Positions 44,959 to 51,629 of a DNA stretch of 64,000 bases are shown here, piece by piece. This stretch comes from Cristatella mucedo (taxonomy: Eukaryota > Bryozoa > Phylactolaemata > Cristatellidae). Where the stretch lies: NCBI GenBank assembly GCA_009760855.2, contig WPIO01000013.1, positions 538,501 to 602,500 on the forward strand, given 5' to 3'. Positions within the stretch are counted from its first letter, which is position 1. The number at the start of each line of letters is the position of its first letter. The position numbers and the translations under genes were made by a program. The notes under the pieces were generated by a model that did not search any database, was not told the DNA's origin, and saw nothing but the letters and a program-made list of their open reading frames with translations.

Positions 44959-46623
44959 CACAGCACAGCACAGCCACTACCACTACCACAATCAAAGCTA
45001 GCATAATGAGATGAGGCCAGGACCTAACGATTAATAAAGGCTAGCCAGTACCCATCCTGTAAGTAGGCAATTGCTACAGTAGCCTATTGTTTAAGCCACT
45101 CCCGTAATCCTGCCTGCTCGGCTGGTGCAAGCAGGCTCTAGCACGTTCGGTGTGCAAAATCAGTGAACACTCACCGAGTCAGAGGCAGCAGCAGGGATTA
45201 CCAAAGCTAGCAGTCTTCGATAACTGTTAGCTTCTATGAGCCTAAATGAGCAGAATCATTATTATGGGGGCTGGTTGAACGTCCGGCATGAGCCTAAACC
45301 TGCATAGACCAGGTAGGGCTCAAAGCAGTTGGAAGTTAAGGGTTGTAGCCCACAAGCAAGGCACTGGAACTTGAACACTGGATTGGAACTGGAACACACC
45401 CTAGGGTCGTAGGTTAGTAGCTGACAATTCTGTATCACCCTTCAAGCACAGCGATAGCCACTCTTTTTTCAGCTATATATTTGAGATTGAGTCAAGCGAT
45501 TTAAAGTTTCACTTCCGAAGTGGTTCGCTGTATCTAATTCGCACGGGAAGTCTTACTTGCATTGGGGTGGCAGTCCTTCCCGGTAGCTTTGAAGAACCAC
45601 CGGTGAGGCATATTGGCTGAGTTAACAGCCTCATTTATATAGCAGCAGACGAGCCTCAATGACTGGTCGACAATATAGGATCGCCCACTGTAGGGTCCGA
45701 ACCCACGAACTCGGTCGCGAAGAGCGAGCATATTACTTCCTGACCTATCACGCCCCCTATTACGGCTGGTAAGTCGGGTGCCGGGCCGTCCGACCTCGCT
45801 GTGACCGACCAGCAAGTTATCCAATTAGGACCCTTTGGTCTGGTGGACGTCTGTAGGTAATCGCATCGCCGGCTCGGCAGCTGGCGATACGATTTCACGG
45901 CTCACGATTGCACGCAAAGGGCCATCGATCCAACAATCGCTACTCAGCCAGACGACGAGCTGCAAAGACTTCAGCTTCCACACCATCAGATGGACAGCGG
46001 CACTGTCTGGATAGGCAGAGGTCCTGGCATGGCGCGCCGCAAATTTCTGCGGGAACGCAGGCTGGGGAGGGGCGCCGGCGCTAAGGAAGTTTGTGTCGGT
46101 TGACGGCAAGTTCAAAGAGTGGGCAATTTGGCTAAGGCGAACGGTCGCAGCAACTGCGGACCAGAAAAGTTGAAGCGAACGGAATTTTCTGAGAACGCTA
46201 GGGGCGCGAGCCAAAAACCAAGTGTTCGGCGTCGGATTACGCGCCGGTACTCCGCGCCTAAGGCCACGCCCACAATTACGAGCTGCAGACGCAGGAATGC
46301 AACGAGGCGCCCGGCTACGTCGATGCGCGGAGCGAGCGCGCTAACTTTAGAAGCTGAGAAGTTTACGGCACCTGCACCGGTGTGTTCAGACTTCCAAGCA
46401 GGGGACGGACGAATACAGGCGGAGTTGGCAGCGGTACTGCAGAGGCGCAGAAGGCGATTGCGGCACTCACCTCGAAAACTTTGAGTACCAGCTTCACATA
46501 AAGCTCCCTTACACCTATCGACTGACCTAGAGCGGCGAGTATTACGGCTAGTACAACCAGAACGAAGCCGGGCATTAATAACACGGACACCGCGGCTACA
46601 ACTCCAGCTCCCAGGTCCGCCAT
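17817..46623 (-). CDS. GPAT3/4: Glycerol-3-phosphate acyltransferase GPAT3/GPAT4-like (12 coding exons, 510 aa)
   Basis: This enzyme family is ER-membrane bound and acylates sn-glycerol-3-phosphate at position 1 to lysophosphatidic acid, the first step of glycerolipid and triacylglycerol synthesis. I assembled it by reading minus-strand exons against my knowledge of the animal family; intron phases agree at all 11 junctions and the total is 1533 nt. Seen in the protein: a hydrophobic segment near residues 8-33; an acidic/Ser-rich linker (52-170); two hydrophobic segments (221-239 and 241-261); HX4D motif NHTSPID (H309, D314); GFLGLMQR (333-340) and WFERSE (350-355); FPEGTC (381-386); YPVAIK (407-412); and a short basic C-terminus. 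Vertebrate homologues are about 434-456 aa; the extra length is in the linker. GPAT3 versus GPAT4 cannot be decided, because many invertebrates have one co-orthologue. Introns range from 145 bp to about 9.9 kb and carry transposon debris. Ten introns are GT-AG and one is GC-AG. Confidence 0.93.
18268..18354. repeat. (CT)n microsatellite in GPAT3/4 intron 11
   Basis: About 86 bp of CT dinucleotides. Confidence 0.95.
19071..19549 (-). mobile_element. pogo-like DNA transposon remnant (about 0.48 kb)
   Basis: The ends are inverted: left CCGTATTTTTACG with AGTATAAGTCGCA inside; the right end reversed reads GCCGTTTTTTACGAGTATAA then GTCGCAC. The left end is preceded by TA, the usual pogo/mariner target. 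The minus strand reads [20 protein letters not shown], then [19 protein letters not shown] and an acidic tail [10 protein letters not shown]. This pattern ([21 protein letters not shown]) is the C-terminus of pogo/Tigger/Jerky-type DDE transposases. Two in-frame stops and the small size show an internally deleted, dead copy. It lies in GPAT3/4 intron 11. Confidence 0.8.
20278..20410 (+). repeat. SINE-B, head-truncated
   Basis: B box GGGTTCGAATCC, body GGCGATCCTTTATCGCCACT and end CTATACAAAAAGAGGCTGTT. Nearly identical to the copy at 6546. Confidence 0.8.
20468..20945 (-). repeat. LINE-A 3' end
   Basis: Hairpin tail (GTACTTGATAAACGCCCTCA), 3' UTR subrepeats, then the RT C-terminus on the minus strand: [40 protein letters not shown]. 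Confidence 0.85.
21409..21617 (-). CDS. GPAT3/4: GPAT3/4 coding exon 11 (residues 413-481)
   Basis: The exon encodes [29 protein letters not shown], then [20 protein letters not shown]. This matches the family C-terminal block (DAFWNSSKYGM, TSWAIVCSVWYLPPMT, QFANRVKSAIARQGGLVDL). Acceptor GTTGTAG, donor GTAGGT, splitting the Trp482 codon (TG|G). Confidence 0.96.
22309..22450 (-). CDS. GPAT3/4: GPAT3/4 coding exon 10 with motif III (residues 365-412)
   Basis: This is the most conserved exon: [20 protein letters not shown], then [16 protein letters not shown] and VIYPVAIK. It contains the FPEGTC substrate-binding motif and the YPVAIK motif IV. Acceptor GTTATCAG, donor GTAAGG, exit phase 0. Confidence 0.97.
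22893..22976. repeat. (CA)n microsatellite
   Basis: About 84 bp of CA with two CG interruptions. It directly borders the 3' side of the R2-like fragment. Confidence 0.95.
22980..23748 (-). mobile_element. R2-like non-LTR retrotransposon, C-terminal CCHC and endonuclease part (dead copy)
   Basis: On the minus strand, in order: [19 protein letters not shown] in one frame (23473-23724); after a frameshift near 23600, [17 protein letters not shown]; then [18 protein letters not shown], a C-X2-C-X8-H-X4-C motif; a TGA stop; [16 protein letters not shown]; then [22 protein letters not shown] and [11 protein letters not shown]. The order (CCHC, then KP(D/E), VDV and a later K) is that of the restriction-enzyme-like endonuclease of R2, NeSL and Hero-type elements. 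Further stops lie near 23110, followed by [20 protein letters not shown] in frame. The RT domain is absent, so the clade is not resolved. It lies in GPAT3/4 intron 9. Confidence 0.8.
23751..23842. repeat. (CATA)n/(CATG)n microsatellite
   Basis: About 90 bp of 4-bp repeats, CATA with an internal block of CATG. It abuts the 5' side of the R2-like fragment. Confidence 0.95.
24345..24411. repeat. (CA)n microsatellite
   Basis: About 65 bp of CA with small interruptions. Confidence 0.95.
24690..25735 (+). repeat. LINE-A reverse transcriptase core, 3'-truncated
   Basis: The plus strand reads [40 protein letters not shown], then [40 protein letters not shown] (the YADD box mutated to YANG) and [20 protein letters not shown]. 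This is the most complete view of RT domains 1-7 of LINE-A here. It carries frameshifts and stops. Truncation at the 3' side (near 25735) is unusual for a LINE, so the copy was probably cut by a later deletion or insertion. Confidence 0.88.
25994..26109 (-). CDS. GPAT3/4: GPAT3/4 coding exon 9 (residues 327-364)
   Basis: The exon encodes [14 protein letters not shown] and [12 protein letters not shown]. Vertebrate homologues read VGQVHGGLMGVIQR and HVWFERSEVKDR. The HGG is replaced by HMG. Acceptor CGTTTTAG, donor GTAAGC, exit phase 2 (Lys365 split). The frame joins both neighbouring exons exactly. Confidence 0.92.
26630..28143 (+). pseudogene. Tc1-like transposase pseudogene
   Basis: Fragments occur in Tc1 order on the plus strand: [20 protein letters not shown] (first helix-turn-helix region, near 26680); [20 protein letters not shown] then [16 protein letters not shown] (second HTH, near 26820-26930); [20 protein letters not shown] (near 26960-27020); [13 protein letters not shown] (near 27785-27825); [20 protein letters not shown] (near 27930); and [20 protein letters not shown] up to TAA at 28141. 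These correspond to Tc1 blocks such as SPDLNPIENLWG. Stops and frameshifts are many. The stretch of roughly 27110-27740 does not fit and may be an insertion. Terminal repeats were not found. It lies in GPAT3/4 intron 8, opposite strand. Confidence 0.8.
28369..28462 (-). CDS. GPAT3/4: GPAT3/4 coding exon 8 with catalytic motif I (residues 295-326)
   Basis: The exon encodes [23 protein letters not shown] is the HX4D acyltransferase motif I, with catalytic His309 and Asp314 intact. Acceptor GTTATAG, donor GTACGT after Met326, phase 0. Confidence 0.95.
28570..28705 (+). repeat. SINE-B, diverged
   Basis: B-box-like AGGGTTCAAGTCCTGC, ATCCTTTATTGCC, AAGGTTCTTCTGC and CATACAAATGAGGC. Confidence 0.6.
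29573..29662 (-). CDS. GPAT3/4: GPAT3/4 coding exon 7 (residues 265-294)
   Basis: The exon encodes [20 protein letters not shown] and then FGAVIRFHN, which aligns with the family block FKEFMSKHVHLMCYRICVRALTAIITYHD. Acceptor TTGTAG, canonical donor GTAAGT, exit phase 2 (Ser295 split). Confidence 0.92.
29886..29960 (-). CDS. GPAT3/4: GPAT3/4 coding exon 6 (residues 240-264), GC donor
   Basis: The exon encodes [20 protein letters not shown], a membrane segment, ending in VSNN. The acceptor is TTTTGCAG. To keep the family frame into exon 7 (NGRFKEFMSK in homologues, [10 protein letters not shown] here) the exon must end at CAACAG, followed by GCGAGT. The only GT nearby (GTTTCC, 4 bases downstream) would put exon 7 out of frame. 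This intron is therefore read as GC-AG. Confidence 0.88.
30220..30340 (-). CDS. GPAT3/4: GPAT3/4 coding exon 5 (residues 200-239)
   Basis: The exon encodes [11 protein letters not shown], then [19 protein letters not shown]. These match the family's ESWNLLSRTN and LRLTVLWGLGVLIRYCFLLP blocks and include the second membrane segment. Acceptor TTTTCAAG, donor GTAATC, exit phase 2. Confidence 0.93.
31185..31385 (+). repeat. LINE-A 3' UTR and tail
   Basis: Subrepeats (GCATGCTGACCCAATGCAT; CACCTCTAACCATG), then TGCCTAGAAAGTAATTGAG, the hairpin tail and (ATT)n. Confidence 0.8.
32423..32465 (-). CDS. GPAT3/4: GPAT3/4 coding exon 4 (43-bp exon, residues 186-199)
   Basis: A 43-bp exon encodes [14 protein letters not shown], the family block TIMDDEVTKRFSAEE. 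Acceptor TCTCTGCAG and donor GTATGG are both canonical. It is entered in phase 0 and left in phase 1; the split codon completes Glu200 with exon 5. Confidence 0.9.
32780..32890 (+). repeat. SINE-B, diverged
   Basis: GTGGGTTCGAGTCC B box, then TTAAAGGCTCTTCTATCGCT. Confidence 0.55.
33070..33390 (+). repeat. LINE-B 3' end (second non-LTR family)
   Basis: The plus strand reads [19 protein letters not shown], the usual (S)AGP.LWNSLP end of a CR1-like RT polyprotein. The 3' UTR contains CCTGACTCAGCCATG and ends GGAGCTACATTACGCTACAT. Other copies: 41325, 43185, 47183, 53255 and 53557. Confidence 0.7.
33391..33740 (+). repeat. LINE-A 3' UTR with duplicated tail
   Basis: Begins ATGCATGGAACTCACTCCCG directly after LINE-B. 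Full 3' UTR subrepeats, then the hairpin tail in which TGAGGGTGCTTTATC is followed by CGAGGGCGCTTTATC, so the last arm is doubled, then (ATT)n. Confidence 0.85.
34181..34340 (-). repeat. SINE-A, reverse orientation, with an internal duplication
   Basis: The tail TTGTATAGCATCATAAGAGAAC opens it. CTCTATTCAGGTGCTTCAC and CTTAACCACGGGGCCAAACC (reversed A box) follow. The segment GACCTCGGTC occurs twice. Confidence 0.65.
34428..34464. repeat. Perfect 15-bp inverted repeat (hairpin)
   Basis: CGGTGGATACAACTC and its exact reverse complement are separated by 7 bases (TCGAAGC). The arms extend outward with GTCA/TGAC around one bulged T. It lies in GPAT3/4 intron 3. Function unknown. Confidence 0.9.
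35148..35890 (-). repeat. LINE-A 3' end with internal rearrangement
   Basis: Hairpin tail, 3' UTR, then a jump at about 35410 to the upstream RT segment (minus strand [20 protein letters not shown]). At about 35765 it returns to a C-terminal segment (GTAGGTCGGCAAGAACTGG...GAGTTTTGCACCAACTG). Confidence 0.75.
36016..36200 (-). CDS. GPAT3/4: GPAT3/4 coding exon 3 (residues 124-185)
   Basis: The exon follows a CTCTGTAG acceptor. It encodes two similar basic/Ser repeats, [10 protein letters not shown] and [10 protein letters not shown], then [17 protein letters not shown], which matches the family block PEFELSDIFYFCRKGME. It ends in phase 0 at a GTATGA donor. The repeats look like possible basophilic kinase sites (inference). 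Confidence 0.92.
36346..36562 (-). CDS. GPAT3/4: GPAT3/4 coding exon 2 (residues 52-123)
   Basis: The exon starts after a TTTACCAG acceptor with [13 protein letters not shown], the family position of the conserved Trp after the first membrane segment. It continues into an acidic and Ser-rich linker ([21 protein letters not shown]) that vertebrate homologues lack at this length. It ends in phase 1 at a GTATGA donor. Intron 2, which follows, is only 145 bp. Confidence 0.9.
38060..38935 (-). repeat. LINE-A 3' end
   Basis: (TAA)n and the hairpin tail. The minus strand reads [40 protein letters not shown] and [20 protein letters not shown], one of the best-preserved C-termini in the window. Confidence 0.88.
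40737..40920 (-). repeat. SINE-B, full length, reverse orientation
   Basis: CTGATTAAACAGCCTCTTTTG, GCAGTGGCGATAAAGGATCG, reverse B box GGAATCGAACCCACGACC and the tRNA-like head to CCTTACCTAGTGCG. Confidence 0.8.
41325..41745 (+). repeat. LINE-B 3' end
   Basis: The plus strand reads [20 protein letters not shown]. The 3' UTR is as at 33070, ending ATGTATTACATTAGG. Confidence 0.7.
43185..43910 (+). repeat. LINE-B, longest 3' copy
   Basis: The plus strand reads [20 protein letters not shown] in one frame and [19 protein letters not shown] in the next. Then [20 protein letters not shown], and the tail GTGCTTTACATTACATG. Typical CR1/L2-like C-terminal order; frameshifted. Confidence 0.75.
44640..44956. 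repeat. Compound (CA)n microsatellite, three tracts
   Basis: CA tracts at about 44645-44711, 44780-44854 and 44894-44955, separated by unique spacers. It lies in GPAT3/4 intron 1. Confidence 0.95.
45608..45768 (-). repeat. SINE-B, reverse orientation
   Basis: TGGCTGAGTTAACAGCCTC, TATATAGCAGCAGACGAGCC and reverse B box GGTCCGAACCCACGAAC. Confidence 0.65.
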
Positions 46624-46770
46624 GTTGGCTGAGGTGTGAGTCAAGGTCGTCTGCTGCCGGACAAATTGAGAGGACAGTTTCTTACCTAGCGCTGAGCACA
46701 GCGGTCGTGCCCGATAGACAAAATGGACGCTGAAAAGTTTGCTCCGATGAAACAATTGAAAATTGCGACT
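46000..46770 (-). promoter_or_regulatory. CpG-rich block around the GPAT3/4 start: probable promoter and 5' UTR
   Basis: The DNA is markedly richer in G+C and CpG than the surrounding introns and brackets the exon 1 start. On the minus strand the start codon lies in AACATGGCGGAC, which resembles the YY1-type AANATGGCGG motif often found at animal gene starts. No TATA box is obvious. The promoter role is inferred from position and composition. Confidence 0.5.
46471..46623 (-). CDS. GPAT3/4: GPAT3/4 coding exon 1 (residues 1-51)
   Basis: The exon starts at an ATG in a strong Kozak context (CCAACATGG) and encodes a hydrophobic N-terminal segment, followed by [17 protein letters not shown]. That matches the N-terminal GIRKLYMKSLLKIF block of the family. 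It ends in phase 0 at a GTGAGT donor. The frame stays open upstream to another ATG at 46755, but the family N-terminus has a similar length to the 51-residue version (about 54 residues in human GPAT4 before the conserved tryptophan), so I chose the inner ATG. Confidence 0.9.
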
Positions 46771-46934
46771 AAATATTGAAAGGGTACTTCAAAAGCTTCA
46801 AGTGAGGGCGTCTTATGGTGAAGCGATTTCTAATTTGAAGAACTCGCAAAACTTGCATTAGGTGTTTCGTGCCACCTCTTGTCTTATCACAACATTTTCT
46901 GAAGCTAAACTATTATTTTTGAATTACAAATATT

Positions 46935-47182
46935 ACCAAAAATGATAATAAAATATCTGTATATTCCTCTAAGAGAACCAGATCTATTTCTTGGCCCTTG
47001 TGTTTAGCGTGCTGACGATGTCCATGCTGCCGCTAACCATATTTGCATGCTGATCCTGTGCATGCTACCTCTAACCATGTTATTCTTGTCATCATTACAT
47101 GCTATCACTAACTATTCAACCATATTTCCTTTGCAGTACATTTAAATGCCTAGAAAGAGATTAAGTTCTCTGAGAGTGCTTG
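46935..47182 (+). repeat. Two LINE-A 3' fragments in opposite orientation
   Basis: A reversed tail at 46935-47005 (CCTCTAAGAGAACCAGATCT) is joined to a forward 3' UTR and tail at 47005-47182 (TGCTGACGATGTCCATGCTG ... TGCCTAGAAAGAGATTAAG). The forward tail runs straight into LINE-B. Confidence 0.7.
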
Positions 47183-47586
47183 ACAATAAATTAGCTGTTC
47201 CATTCCTCCGGTCAAAGACCATTGGCGACAGAAGCTTTAGCTCTGCAGGTCCTATACTGTGAAACTCGCTTCCAAAATTCTTACGCAACGACAACTACTC
47301 TTCTGCTGCCGACTATGGCTCATCCTTTTCAGCGATCCTGAGCTGCTACAGCCATGCTAATCACTACCTCAACTGCTCTCCTGACTCGGCTATGCTTCCC
47401 ATACTTTTCTACTTTAATACTTATACTTTCTCTTTGTTATGTGAGACAAAGTCTGTTGGCTACCAAATGCGTACCGAAAGTCGCTTAGGCTGTGAGTTAG
47501 CTATACAAAACTCTCCTGCGTAACACCCACATAGTCTGTATGACTTTGTGGAGTTACAGAAGGAGATACATTACATTACATATACG
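47183..47586 (+). repeat. LINE-B 3' end
   Basis: GACAATAAATTAGCTGTTCC (as at 43517) to the tail GGAGATACATTACATTACAT. Confidence 0.75.
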
Positions 47587-47877
47587 AATATATTGTTATC
47601 ATATTTACATAGGCTGGAAAGGGAGATAGCTTCCCGACAGAATTCTGTCGATTTTCTAAGCAAAGTTAGTCAACATGGAAGATGTGCATATAAGCCTTTC
47701 AACAGTAGGTGGACTCAGCAGGTGAGTGAATTTAACCTGTATCACGAAATCGATACAAACGCACTGACTTGACAAATGAGTTTAAATAGAAATGCTTCGC
47801 CAACTCACGGTGCTAAAACTTGTACGTGCAAATAGTTATCTACAGGAACACACATAGACCTATATTTGTGTATGTAG

Positions 47878-47993
<116 letters not shown>

Positions 47994-50734
47994 ACCTTTG
48001 CCTAATAGTCATAGCATGGAGATAGCTCGTTTACGCAATGGCGTCCCCAATCGTTTTACTCTTAGCTATCTATGCCTCTGAAGGCTTTGTTGAAACGGCT
48101 ACATGCTAATAAACCAGAATATGACTGATATTTACGGTTTGCGATGCCTGAATTATAGTGGCTAGGAATTGATTATGGACTTATCTATAGCTGAGACCTC
48201 AAAAAAGCAGTAGCCCTGTAAGAGGCTGTCAGTAGTGCTTTTGGAGTTGGTACCTTGACATTTTAACTGAGCTGTGATCGGGAGCCACTCGCGAGTTGCT
48301 ATAGTTCACGGCCACCGTTAAATGCCTTTAACAATCTATTGCAGTGATATAGACTTCTCTGCGATATGAATATGAACTTTTAATGTTAAGGTGCTCGACG
48401 TCGTTGCTGTGTTTAAATGTTCCGCGATTACGAACTTCGAGCTTAGCTACTGAATAATTACCGAGAGCCACTTACGAGATAGTCCCGAAAGGCTGGGGCT
48501 TGTAGGCATCGCCATTTATGACTGTGCATAGAGAGCGGCACTCTCTGTACGACTTACAGCCTGACCGTTATACAAGGCGCGGTCCTGACCGCAGTCGCTG
48601 TATTGGCATAGCGTTCTGCCGGTCGGCGAGTCCTAGAGCTGAGGGCGAACTACTGTAAGCTTGTAAACGAGTCTATTGGAAGTCGCCTGAAGCATCAGCG
48701 GTGACCTATAGGTTTGTACGTCTTCTAAGATGGTGTTTTTGTTAGCGCTGCTTGCAAATTATCAAATGCTCAGTCGCTATCGTTGGCATATTTCGACTTT
48801 GGGTCCTTACACATTGCACGCATTGTGCTGCCACCCGAGCCAGTGAGCCTCGCGGGGGTCATAACAGTGTCCCGCAACGCTGTCGCCGTACCTGCTTCCG
48901 TTAGTGCAGCACCTACAAGTCGCCAGCCGCGATGCCGCGGCTTAGTGCTTCGCCGATTTTCGTAGCGTTTCAGCTAAGCCTGGCAAGGCTACGAGCGCTG
49001 TGTTTTCGGTCTAGTCCTATGACCGAATGGCGGAGGCCGCCTGATCTCATCGGTAACGACATCGAGCGGCATAGGGACCAAGTACCACTCGTGTAGGGCT
49101 CCAAGGCGGCAGCAACACCGAGGGCTTCGGATCGCCGCTTTTCTGCATCGACGTACATCGCTGGCCGAAGCACTTGTGGCTCGGTAGCGATACCCTATCA
49201 AAGGCACCGCCTAATTGTCGAGCAATGGTCAGTCATCTCCGGTAATAGACAGTAATTTACAAGTACGTTTTTTTCGAGAGGTCGCGAGAGGGCTAGCTAG
49301 AAAACCACATTTTGAGGTCAATGCAAAGCGCAGATGCTTACCTAGTAATCTAGTTGCTACCCGCTGTCGAAAACGTACGTGTGACTAGGTAATATCAATC
49401 GATACGACTTTTGCATGGCCTTTCTGCGAAAGCAATTAAACAGATACGTACAAATGTGAAGTGGAGAAAGCAGGTGGCCTTGTTAGGATTAAATACCTGT
49501 CGACGCGACGCTGGATGAATAAGAGCTGGCGAATGGCTGAGGATCGCCGCCTCTGGAATGCCGAAGCAAAATCAGTTTCGCGATGCTCTCGACCAGCCTC
49601 GCTTTCGACCAGCCTCGGTTTTTCCTTTGCCTGCATCCGTAGCCGCAGCAAAGCTGACGCCGCGATAGCACGCTCATGAATCCAGCGGAGATAGCGCTAA
49701 CGCAGCACTCGTCTAAAATTCTAGGCCCGACCGCCGCCGCCGCCACGCAGACGCACAGTCCCGCGTTGCATCTCGCGATTACGGGTAGGCGCTGCTGAGA
49801 AATTTAAAAGGTGAAACTCCGGCAACGCGCCGAAGTTTCACCTTTCGGCAGCGTTCGCAGCGCAGCCACGGTTGGTTTGAATTCCAATTCCCATAGACTG
49901 CGGTCTCGCACCAACGAGGCAGCACTTCACGTAGCCTAGGCTTTTTCGGGCAGACCCGAGCAGCTCCGAGATCAAGCGACGTTTCGCTTTCTAGCCAGAC
50001 GCCGGTGCCTAGGCGCCGAGTTTAGCCTCTAGATATCCAGCTTGCACATTCAATCGACCGCATGCCGCCTGGGCCGTTTGACGCCAGAAACTTCCAGGCA
50101 TTAGGCATTCGCTCCGAAGCTTTTCGCCATTTGCGGCCATTTGCGGCTCTACGGGCCGCGACGGCTCGTTACGCCCAACCTGCAGGTAATTGACTGCGAC
50201 AATCGGCGGCGGCGGCAGCGGCGGGGAGCGTCTCGCATTCGAAAATTCCTAGCTGACGAGTAGAAATCACGCCAGCCAATCGCCTACGCTCGGCGCCCTC
50301 CGCAAGCGTCCAGCATTGCCGACGTTCCTTGTCCGACGGCGAAAGACGCCGCGGCGTCTGCGACGAGCGCCGCCGCCGCTCCGATGCCACCCGCGTAGAA
50401 AAGGCTAGCGTACCTGAAGCGCTGATCGAGGACCAGGCCGCGTTGCAGCCAGCCCATCGCGGCGCGCCGTCGGAGCGTTCCGTGCCCTCCAACTGGGCCA
50501 ACGTCGCCCTCCGCGGCAAGGCTAAGGGGCCGGGCAAAGCCCCGTGGTGAGGGAGGCCGACGCGATGACAGATGCGTCGGCAGTGCTGCTAAAAACGCCT
50601 CGGTGTGCGGCTCTCGCGTCCGGTCGGAGCTAGGTCGCAAACGCAGCGCTCGTAGCGGTGCTAGTCAGCGCTAGCCGACGCGCGACGAGCGTGACTGGTG
50701 ACGCCTGAACTTTGCATCGCAGCAAGTGACTTGC
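47994..50734. other. Unassigned; CpG-rich in the second half
   Basis: AT-richer to about 48750, then CpG-rich, strongest at 49480-50720 (for example the GGCGGCGGCGGCAGCGG region near 50206). Overlapping open frames on both strands are Arg/Ala/Ser-rich without recognised domains. Probably a CpG island; its gene is not identified. Confidence 0.35.
49807..49845. repeat. Near-perfect 17-bp inverted repeat (hairpin)
   Basis: Left arm AAAGGTGAAACTCCGGC, 5-base spacer AACGC, right arm GCCGAAGTTTCACCTTT; one mismatch in 17. It lies inside the CpG-rich block. Confidence 0.9.
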
Positions 50735-50895
50735 AATAATAATAATAGTAACAGAAATAATAGATTTAATATAGCGACCGCATGGAAGTCAAACTCTCTC
50801 TAAGCACTTTACATTTGCTGCAAAGGAAGCATGATCGAATAAATAGTAGCAACACGCTCAATGACAACAAGCATAACATGATTAGGGGGTGACAT
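50735..50895 (-). repeat. LINE-A 3' tail and short 3' UTR
   Basis: (AAT)n, AATATAGCGACCGCATGGAAG, GCACTTTACATTTGCTGC and AAGGAAGCATGATCGAAT. Confidence 0.75.
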
Positions 50896-51181
50896 GCTGG
50901 TAGGTGCTTCGCACAATGCGCATAGGTACGCCGATAGGAGCAGACATATTTGTAGGCGTAGTTTGTTCTTCAGCGGCCGCCACGACGCACACCTCCGCCG
51001 GCTCCACTGGCTGGAGCTCGAATCAGCCGAATCATCCGAGTTTGGAATCATAAACGACTGCCTATCTCGTGGCGCAGGCTCTCATGCGATCTCGGTAGCA
51101 GATTATAGCATAATTTTACAATAGTAAATCATTAATATCAGTCTGGCTGACTTATCGCGCCGCCTTTTCAGAACCTGGAAA

Positions 51182-51370
51182 ATGGCGGCTGAAGAAAACT
51201 TCAGACCGTCTCAAATGCTGCTGAGTGGTTGTAGGAGAAAACGCCCCTCCGGAAGAAATATCCCGTCCGCGAGTCGCCTGATTTTTAAAAGTCGACACAC
51301 CTTTGGCGGAGTCGTAGAGAGCACTGAGCAACGCTTTCGGAGCGCGCAACTAATGGGAGCGTCCCCGACG
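51182..51370 (+). CDS. Candidate first exon of an unidentified gene
   Basis: A 63-codon open frame starts MAAEENFRPSQMLL at an ATG in strong context (GGAAAATGGCGGC, a match to the YY1-type AANATGGCGGC motif). It is basic overall. A possible donor GACGTAAAG lies at its 3' end (51371). No family is recognised and no downstream exon was found. This is a guess from start context only. Confidence 0.2.
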
Positions 51371-51629
51371 TAAAGCCCGTCGGGCGCTCGTGGGCAGGAC
51401 CGCGGAAGTCGCGTGGAAATTGCTGGCGGTTACGTGTGCGTCATGAATTGTAATTGTTAGGAACAGGATGCATGGAAAGCTGCGGCGTGCTAAATCAGCC
51501 AGATTACGACCGATATTCATTATTACTGCATTCGGTGGGGGTCTTGCTGATTTTAGCCCCACCCCGCGCGTCTTACTTATTTCAAGCGAAAGCCTCATAC
51601 TCCGCTGCCACCACGCACGCTCGTAATTA

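Noticed and set aside
44553-45004. Long Cys/Val open frames on the minus strand
   Set aside because: They are translations of (CA)n microsatellites.
46624-46755. 44-residue in-frame N-terminal extension of GPAT3/4
   Set aside because: The inner ATG has a strong Kozak context and gives the family's usual N-terminal length. The extension is probably 5' UTR, though it cannot be excluded.
50169-50640. Frames of 122 and 118 codons near 50.3 kb as a gene
   Set aside because: Both read Ala/Arg/Ser-rich CpG-island sequence in different frames with no domain or splice pattern.
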